A stretch of DNA of 64,000 nucleotides from WTGA01 sp965231865 (GTDB lineage: Bacteria > Pseudomonadota > Gammaproteobacteria > Arenicellales > Poriferihabitantaceae), in assembly GCA_965231865.1 (NCBI GenBank), contig CBDDOJ010000002.1, forward strand, positions 1,674,001 through 1,738,000, given 5' to 3'. Below the pieces are notes generated by a model. It saw nothing but the letters and a program-made list of their open reading frames with translations. It was not told the origin of the DNA and made no database searches. Shown in pieces: positions 59,201 through 64,000 of the stretch. Each line of letters starts with the position of its first letter. Within the stretch, counting starts at the first letter, position 1. The translations under genes were made by a program, and so were the position numbers.

Positions 59201-59876
59201 TTCGGCATTGTCTCCGGTGGCGCGTTCCACAAAGGGGGCCATCGGCGGTTCAGGAGAATTTACCGCGGATTTGGGGTTGTCGGGCACCGGAAAGTCCATT
59301 GCAGAGATTGCGGGATCATTAAATGGTTTTGCCGTGGTGGAATTCAGCGGCATGAAGATCAAAAATGAAGGGCTGGACCTGTTTGGAAAGGACCTGTTTC
59401 TTGGGCTGCTGGATATCATTGACCTGCGGATCACCTCGGATGCGTTTCTGGAGGCCGAGTGCGGGGTGATTCAATTTGACATCAGCGATGGGATAGCAGA
59501 ATCCCGGTATGGCCTGGCAATGAAAATGAAGGAGGTCACGCTTTTGGGAGGAGGCCGCATTGATCTGGAAAACGAGAAACTGGACCTGGTGGTGACCCCC
59601 AAGGCAAGGAAGGGTTTTGGGATCAATGCCTCGTCCATTGCGAAGATGATCAAGGTGGGGGGACGGATTGGCGAACCTGAAATTGAGGCCGACCCCAAAG
59701 GTCTGTTGCAGTCGGGGTTTGCCATCGGTGCCGCCCTGTTCAGTGGCGGTTTGTCGTTGCTGGCACAGGGGCTGTACGACAAGGCCCAGGCAAATTCCGA
59801 TGTATGCGTGGTCGCACTGGAAGAGAGAGTGGGTCTGATGGAGAAGGTAATCGTCCTCCCGGATGGAAGCGGATAA
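56277..59876 (+). CDS. asmA: AsmA-family envelope protein
   Basis: A 1199-residue protein with one N-terminal membrane anchor (ILVAIAAVILLIPIMTTVAL) and a very long beta-rich periplasmic part, the AsmA/YhjG layout. AsmA-like proteins form hydrophobic grooves thought to carry lipids between membranes. The N-terminal AsmA domain shows VSAYVQSSLGKELFIEGKLG, and the C-terminal conserved part reads LDLFGKDLFLGLLDII, MKEVTLLGGGRIDLENEKLD, VTPKARKGFGINASS and VGGRIGEPEIEADPKG. ATG at 56277 is preferred to a TTG at 56250. Typical AsmA is about 600 residues, so this is one of the long forms. Confidence 0.88.
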   Translation: METPKNVQETGPEKPIFLKTRQFRILVAIAAVILLIPIMTTVALNYTHVGDRVSAYVQSSLGKELFIEGKLGASWGWAPVFFAENIKLANSEWGKNPWAFTADKVSISLSFATLLQGKLKITAIEFDQPNLWIERNPETGKFNLQSGSTRSVSTRSGLAPQWLKIEKVAIEGGNILYQGQGPESDWAFGIHRVAMESAREDPHTRVQVRGDLDGMDLVLAGKLGSSEAILGSMETAVELEGYLKNPENRFSLSGVIQDIPKWHGVNLWVKADLPDLAAFSDVAGFSLPPLRNISATWELVQPERISTLSMELLKLSALYHGLETSIEGEIKQLIPFDDISLKFGARGGFRPGRVFPGAPAALEWKVDLDGLLYGGGEHMTVEFLKGDLQGPGLTGRISGKVDGVGGDWSNPLSIAIRADNLQTVADSMGLDFPDTPSMEISAGLVRQDSSFRLVDMTSFLQGDDLVFSASGDLHHLTDRREGKFQFKATASDRFVGQFGGGGAVRLMEKYGAAGTLTVSGSTIALSGLEITGTGQGIGLTGSGSIDGLFPLTNANLDSTVEFDSLEKLEPWLGQDLPATVPGSVSATLKSTEQGAWVLRDLSGSVNDPDMSLFLQGHTGELQADPDVDFNLEWRFNSLRPLSAVVENLPESMIPERLFPLTGKARFHRNREQGTGPGYVLSGISMQNLSDDLKVRVSGHLDQLFAGSGSRPVFPEGVLAVDIHGKPAQDMPAIPGPLDAHALKNGEIDVSMRVRLSQREMGLEHLDFVLDVPGSRITATGSVARISPFRTDGLNLAWETDSLPGLFHSPNGPRLRDQAARGTVVVRSGKAATTLDVEIAAASSDLSGEIRIGHAEGDSAGNPGQAIEANLKSKKMDWREILDSDEDEPTLFSHENLGLDWLNRTEAVVHYEADTFRNDLFSFGQLTVDATVSGGKLELDLVGHSTQNPLQIYLELAKPQGRVNMLMFITGDHVDLSALSPVARSTKGAIGGSGEFTADLGLSGTGKSIAEIAGSLNGFAVVEFSGMKIKNEGLDLFGKDLFLGLLDIIDLRITSDAFLEAECGVIQFDISDGIAESRYGLAMKMKEVTLLGGGRIDLENEKLDLVVTPKARKGFGINASSIAKMIKVGGRIGEPEIEADPKGLLQSGFAIGAALFSGGLSLLAQGLYDKAQANSDVCVVALEERVGLMEKVIVLPDGSG

Positions 59877-59877
59877 C

Positions 59878-60492
59878 ATGCGACCGTTTTCCCAGGCCTG
59901 CGAAAACAACAAGGCCCCCATCCTGGAGGTGCTGGAGAAATACTTTGCTCCGGTCAGCCGGGTTTTCGAGATTGGCTCGGGGACCGGGCAGCACGCCGTC
60001 TATTTCGCCCGGCAACTGCCCCATCTTTTCTGGCAAACCAGCGACCAATTCCCTCATCATGCGGGAATCAACCTGTGGATTGACCATGTCGGGACTGAAA
60101 ATGTGGGCCGTCCCAGGGAATTCGATGTCCTGGAAGCCAGCCACTGGGGGAGCCTGGAGAAAGACTCCCTTCCTGAATTCGATGGGGTGTTCAGCGCCAA
60201 TACGGCGCACATCATGCCGTGGAATGGGGTGGTAGAAATGCTGCGGGGCGTTGGGCAGAAACTGGAAATCAAGGGCTGTTTCATTCTATACGGTCCCTTC
60301 AACCGGAATGGCCAATATACCAGCCAGAGCAATGCCCTGTTCGATCAATCCCTGAGGAAGCGCCAGCCGCATATGGGGGTCCGGAACGATGCGGATATTC
60401 TCCGCATTGCCCGGGAAAATAAACTGGTCCTCGTGGAGGATATCGGGATGCCCGCCAATAACCGGAGTCTGGTTTTCAGGAAAACGGCGTAG
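59878..60492 (+). CDS. DUF938 SAM-dependent methyltransferase-like protein
   Basis: A 204-residue class I methyltransferase-fold protein of the DUF938 group. It begins RPFSQACENNKAPILEVLEK and has motif I VFEIGSGTGQHAVYFARQL, HLFWQTSDQF, FDGVFSANTAHIMPWNGVVE and ILYGPFNRNGQYTSQSNALF, all well conserved in the family. Its substrate is unknown. ATG at 59878 lies one base after the AsmA stop; an in-frame ATG at 59863 overlaps that gene. It is the last gene of the GC-rich core region before the AT-rich right end. Confidence 0.9.
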   Translation: MRPFSQACENNKAPILEVLEKYFAPVSRVFEIGSGTGQHAVYFARQLPHLFWQTSDQFPHHAGINLWIDHVGTENVGRPREFDVLEASHWGSLEKDSLPEFDGVFSANTAHIMPWNGVVEMLRGVGQKLEIKGCFILYGPFNRNGQYTSQSNALFDQSLRKRQPHMGVRNDADILRIARENKLVLVEDIGMPANNRSLVFRKTA

Positions 60493-60586
60493 TGTGGAGC
60501 CGGAAACCTTTGGTCCATGACGAGCATGGTTGTCACTGGGAGGATTGTAGTTATCCGTCTCTCGTCAAAGGGCTGCATTGACTTTT

Positions 60587-61681
60587 CTAGGGGATATCAA
60601 AAAGTGATCTATGCATGGCATCTTTCGCCGACAAAGGTTCCATATGTGCCAATGCATTCCTCAATCTTTTCAAGCGACGAACGTATTTTCGGAGGTGGGC
60701 GGGAACACCATGACGCTCAAGTTGCCAGGCTAATTGACCAATTGATAAGTCTAGAGGATTTTCAGTAAGCCCCTGTTTTGTTTCAACAGGTAAGCAAAGG
60801 TGGTGTTTGTACTTTTCGATAAAACGTACTCTACGTTCTTCCACTATGGGAAGTAAAACGGCGGCTTGGGCCGCCCATAGGCGCTGCTTAACGATGTGCC
60901 TGTCTACGCACATCTGAAGAAGTGCTGAATGAACATGCTGACCATCTGTACCGTCCAAAGTCCCGTACTCCCACTTCCTTGGTGTTTCAGATGTCCAGGT
61001 ATGCTCTGCAGCATATTCTTGTAGGGTCGTATGCGGACGAAGCAATTCCTCCGAAGAAGACTGTATCATGCGCTCTGCGAGAATTATGTCCCACTTCGAG
61101 AGGGACGCGACCACATTAGCGAGGAGTGCTCGATGATGTCCAAGAAAACGATTTCGAGGCATGTTATGTAATGCAAATATGAATAGGTCAAGCTCATCTA
61201 CTGCACCCCGAAAATCATGATGTACCAATGTTACTTCTTCGATAATTGGTGTGATTACTAACTCACCGTTTAAGACAACTACAAACGAAGAACGACGGGC
61301 GAGATCAATATTTCGACAAATATCGGAATAGGCTTGTAACAGGTTGGACCAATTTTTCCATCCAACGGAATCCACATCCTCAATCCAAATCAGGCGGCCT
61401 TGGAAATCCGGGAGCTTCGCAAGGGTTGCGATACCACTTTGTTGGTGAGAGCGTAATTGTGGACATATTTGATTGTATAAAAAGCCAATCAGATCATCTT
61501 CTGCGTATTTGGCATCCAAGTGCGTCCAATCAAATAATGTTTGTAATCGGTTACGAAGATTGTGTGATAACCCTTGAGGTGCGCCAAGGGGGAATCGGAC
61601 AATAACATTCGCACCATCACGTACAGCATACTCAATGTTGTCAACGAATTCGGCAGGGCCTGGCAATTTCCAAACATCCAC
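60587..61681 (-). CDS. Protein with degenerate P-loop region and C-terminal HEPN-like motif
   Basis: A 364-residue protein of no family I recognise. The N-terminal third has a P-loop-ATPase pattern in which the Walker A site seems lost (VIVRFPLGAPQGLSHNLRNR), while the Walker B-like strand RLIWIEDVDSVGW and a sensor-like strand SSFVVVLNGEL remain. The C-terminal end has VRRLKRLRNALAHMEPLSA, in which RNALAH (341-346) matches the R-x4-H motif of HEPN ribonucleases, with the usual Asn after Arg. No signal or membrane segment. The start is taken as GTG at 61681; the frame opens slightly inside the upstream ATPase gene, whose stop is 14 bases before. A nuclease effector controlled by the ATPase is my inference. 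Confidence 0.72.
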   Translation of the reverse strand: MDVWKLPGPAEFVDNIEYAVRDGANVIVRFPLGAPQGLSHNLRNRLQTLFDWTHLDAKYAEDDLIGFLYNQICPQLRSHQQSGIATLAKLPDFQGRLIWIEDVDSVGWKNWSNLLQAYSDICRNIDLARRSSFVVVLNGELVITPIIEEVTLVHHDFRGAVDELDLFIFALHNMPRNRFLGHHRALLANVVASLSKWDIILAERMIQSSSEELLRPHTTLQEYAAEHTWTSETPRKWEYGTLDGTDGQHVHSALLQMCVDRHIVKQRLWAAQAAVLLPIVEERRVRFIEKYKHHLCLPVETKQGLTENPLDLSIGQLAWQLERHGVPAHLRKYVRRLKRLRNALAHMEPLSAKDAMHRSLFDIP

Positions 61682-61695
61682 AGCCGAAGAAAATA

Positions 61696-64000
61696 CTATG
61701 GAATTAATTTAGCAGCTATCGAATCAAACTCCCACCTGTCTTTCCCATGGCTACGGATTAAATGTAGGCGTTCAGCCCAATTCAATCTCAAACGTAATGT
61801 ATGAGCTTCAATGCCCTCTCTGGAAACCTCGTCCAGAAGGTCTTCAAAATTTGCTTCTCCAAAAATTGCAAGTGGCCGCAGTACTCGACGGGAATCTGGG
61901 TCCCCAATACCAAAATCGTCTTGCAACGATCCTTCTGGACATGGATTCACAGTTTCTTCAAGTTTTTCAATAGCAATACCAATTTCACCATGCTTTTGCT
62001 TAAGTTCATAAAGTTGCATAATTAGCCCTGACCATAGACCAGTTGTTTTTGTGATAGCAAGACGAGTATCCGGGTTGTCATCAAATCCTACATCCTCCAT
62101 CCACTGCCGTAGAAATTCCTCTCTCCAAGATCTCAATGATAACCACCTTAATCCTAATTTATTGAGTTTCTCGAGCTCAGTATAAAGTTGCCATAGGTGC
62201 TTAGCGTCCGATAGGAATAGCACATGAGCGTATCTTCCCTTCGCATGAAGTTTCGACATTCTTTTCAGCGCGGCTTCTACCCAATGCTCACTCCAAGGAA
62301 CATCTTGTGTAACGACATATATAGTTGTTCCTTCTTTACGGTCGGAGCCAAGTCGCTTGAGTTTGTTCTCAAAGTCCCTGCGCTCAAACAAATCCTTCAA
62401 ATCAACCACTTGATCTTCAGAACCACGTGCCTGCAAAAAAGGTAGTACATCTTTCAGACCACTTGCAGCAAACCCACATAGCACAGTGACACCATTTTGT
62501 TTGAGCCTAAGTGAACTTTCCTGTTGAAAAGTCAGCGGGCTACGAGTATGACCATCAGGGTTGAGTGGGTTACGGGCACGGAATAGTTCAGGTTCGAATT
62601 CTTGGGGAAGTTCGCGAGTTCTAAGTAGGTTGTCGTCAATTTCCTCTTCACTTCCCATCAAAAGCAGAAGGTTTGGATTTCGCAATGTATAGCGCTTCTG
62701 TCCCACATAACGTAGCACACCTAAGCCAACCATTTCGTCCAGCAATGACCGAAAGCGGTCTGTACCTGTTTCAATCTCCCGAAAGCCTTCTGGCCACCAT
62801 CCCCTAGCCGCATCGTCAATTTGCTTTTGATCCAGGCCATCCATGAGTGCTGAATCCTGATTCAGACAGTAATACGCTATTGCATAAGCAATTACTTCAT
62901 ACCGCGGGTCCAGTTGAAGAGTTAACTGGAATCTCGAACGGATCATATCCCGCAAATTTCGACTCTGGTAGGTTTGGTCAAGCACATCCTCTGAGATAGA
63001 ATATAGTGGTCCTTTACGAGTATGTTGTGGGACCATTGCCTTGATCAGGGCAGATCCATAGAGTTGGATTAAGCTTGGATAGTAATTGGTTTGGGCTAGT
63101 ACTCGTGTAATCAAGGTTGGTGGATCGAAGGTATAGCCCGAGGCAAGCATTGGTTCCCGCAACAACGCCTCCGCGGACCGCCAGGCACCATCGGAAAGCA
63201 ATGGTCCAATTTGGATGGGCTCCCCAAAATGCCCCAGCGGATGATTTGAGTACTTAACTGTGCGAAGAACATTATGTAATCCGGCAAATATAACCTTGAC
63301 TGAGCGTTCAGTACTGTCCATCAGGCTCTTCAGCCTTGTGGATTCTCTGTAACCTGTAGCTCCTCCTGAAACATCCTCTTCCCGTGCATCAACTTCAAGA
63401 AAACGATCAGCCTCATCAAGCAGTAACATTAAAGTGCGACCTGAGTTTTTCGAAAAATGTGAACGGAGGTGGTTGATAAATCCATCTACTCGTCCTTTGA
63501 TGTTTGGATTTGGTTCAGATACCTCTTTGGATACCGCGTTAATATTTCTAAGTGACCGCCACAATGCTGGCCATATTTCACTGGGACCACGGTCATAACC
63601 AATCCCTTCGCCTTTCAAGTCCATCCATAATGCATAATGACCTTCAGATGGCATGTGCACTTTGCGTTCCACAGCGCGTAAAAGCGCAGTCTTGCCCAAT
63701 TGCCGTCCACCATAGATAAAACAAGGGCCGGCAGGGTCGGCAACCTCCTGCATCTCTCTCTCGCGTCCATAGAACATCTCTGGGGGAAGAAGACCAGCGG
63801 TTGTTACATATGGTTGTACATACGTAAAAGGAAGAGTGCACGCAAATAGTGTTGGAATGCGAGAATCAGTCTCCGAGCAGAGAAAAACGAGTAGATTTTC
63901 ATCAATTACAAGCAGGTTTCTCGTTCGATTCCGAGTGATTTGGGCGACCTCACGTCTATTTTCTTCTCGTAGACGTCCCATGAACAATACGATGGTGGCT
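61696..64000 (-). CDS. STAND/AAA-like ATPase, N-terminus beyond window
   Basis: At least 767 codons, still open at the window edge, so the true start is outside. After a short region (NRTRNLLVIDENLLVFLCSE, RIPTLFACTLPFT) comes PPEMFYGRERE, the usual lead-in to a STAND/Orc-like ATPase, Walker A YGGRQLGKTALLR, Walker B RTLMLLLDEADRFLE and the sensor strand KVIFAGLHNVLR. A helical and winged-helix-like region follows, and a second alpha/beta part (VTVLCGFAASGLKDVLPFL, GTTIYVVTQDVPWSEHW) precedes a C-terminal wHTH-like end (LRPLAIFGEANFEDLLDEVS). Such proteins are sensors or switches that drive an effector. It is AT-rich: 25 of 60 bases at 62041-62100 are G or C, against 36 of 60 at 58021-58080. 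Confidence 0.82.
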   Translation of the reverse strand, partial: ATIVLFMGRLREENRREVAQITRNRTRNLLVIDENLLVFLCSETDSRIPTLFACTLPFTYVQPYVTTAGLLPPEMFYGREREMQEVADPAGPCFIYGGRQLGKTALLRAVERKVHMPSEGHYALWMDLKGEGIGYDRGPSEIWPALWRSLRNINAVSKEVSEPNPNIKGRVDGFINHLRSHFSKNSGRTLMLLLDEADRFLEVDAREEDVSGGATGYRESTRLKSLMDSTERSVKVIFAGLHNVLRTVKYSNHPLGHFGEPIQIGPLLSDGAWRSAEALLREPMLASGYTFDPPTLITRVLAQTNYYPSLIQLYGSALIKAMVPQHTRKGPLYSISEDVLDQTYQSRNLRDMIRSRFQLTLQLDPRYEVIAYAIAYYCLNQDSALMDGLDQKQIDDAARGWWPEGFREIETGTDRFRSLLDEMVGLGVLRYVGQKRYTLRNPNLLLLMGSEEEIDDNLLRTRELPQEFEPELFRARNPLNPDGHTRSPLTFQQESSLRLKQNGVTVLCGFAASGLKDVLPFLQARGSEDQVVDLKDLFERRDFENKLKRLGSDRKEGTTIYVVTQDVPWSEHWVEAALKRMSKLHAKGRYAHVLFLSDAKHLWQLYTELEKLNKLGLRWLSLRSWREEFLRQWMEDVGFDDNPDTRLAITKTTGLWSGLIMQLYELKQKHGEIGIAIEKLEETVNPCPEGSLQDDFGIGDPDSRRVLRPLAIFGEANFEDLLDEVSREGIEAHTLRLRLNWAERLHLIRSHGKDRWEFDSIAAKLIP

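Noticed and set aside
1..64000. CRISPR arrays
   Set aside because: No series of regularly spaced direct repeats of 24-40 bases was seen, and no cas genes are present.

Overview
The window looks like part of the chromosome of an uncultivated or little-studied gammaproteobacterium, probably marine or host-associated and heterotrophic. The housekeeping content and order fit that class: mpl, rnd, mltA, rpsU-yqeY, rdgB, rph, yggS-proC-yggT, argC, ttcA, ampG, pyrE and a CCA-encoding tRNA-Arg. The catabolic content points to N-methylated and quaternary compounds: sarcosine oxidase, two betaine/carnitine-type Rieske oxygenases, an M24 enzyme of the DMSP-lyase-like DddP group and a cytoplasmic BisC-type S/N-oxide reductase. 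Most of the window is moderately GC-rich; the last 3.4 kb is visibly AT-richer.

Layout. 1-10 kb: end of a sox operon (soxA, soxG), a small membrane protein, an acyl-CoA ligase, an orphan FetB-like permease, a glutathione transferase, mmsA with odd codon use, then a minus-strand run (membrane protein-mpl-dsbA-glycerophosphodiesterase). 11.8-21 kb: core genes, with a phosphoglycerate mutase fused to a Nudix hydrolase. 21-33 kb: accessory catabolism on both strands (GNAT, ureohydrolase, FAD amine oxidase, Rieske, class II aldolase, enolase-superfamily dehydratase, DddP-like M24, second Rieske, class III aminotransferase), interrupted by a 1.15 kb gene-free stretch rich in inverted repeats. 33-36 kb: a phosphate/polyphosphate unit (PPK2, Na/Pi cotransporter, small basic protein). 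36-42 kb: branched-chain aminotransferase, hydratase-family enzyme, methyltransferase and BisC-like molybdoenzyme. 41.7-43.8 kb: ammonium transporter followed at once by a tandem universal stress protein.

A tRNA-Arg(ACG) gene at 44.2 kb opens a 3.6 kb accessory island: a truncated gene, IS21-like terminal repeats, a PIN-domain toxin with its antitoxin under a perfect 36 bp palindrome, a HipBA module with paired operators and a possible coupled micro-ORF, and an orphan CopG/BrnA-type antitoxin. Core genes resume with pyrE and run to an AsmA-family giant and a DUF938 methyltransferase at 60.5 kb.

The right end (60.6-64.0 kb, minus strand) holds the most novel-looking system: a large STAND/AAA-like ATPase, cut by the window edge, followed 14 bases later by a protein with a degenerate P-loop region and a C-terminal RNxxxH motif typical of HEPN ribonucleases. 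The pair sits in AT-rich DNA and is a candidate anti-phage or abortive-infection system that I cannot assign to a named type. All identifications rest on reading the translated sequence; no database search was run.
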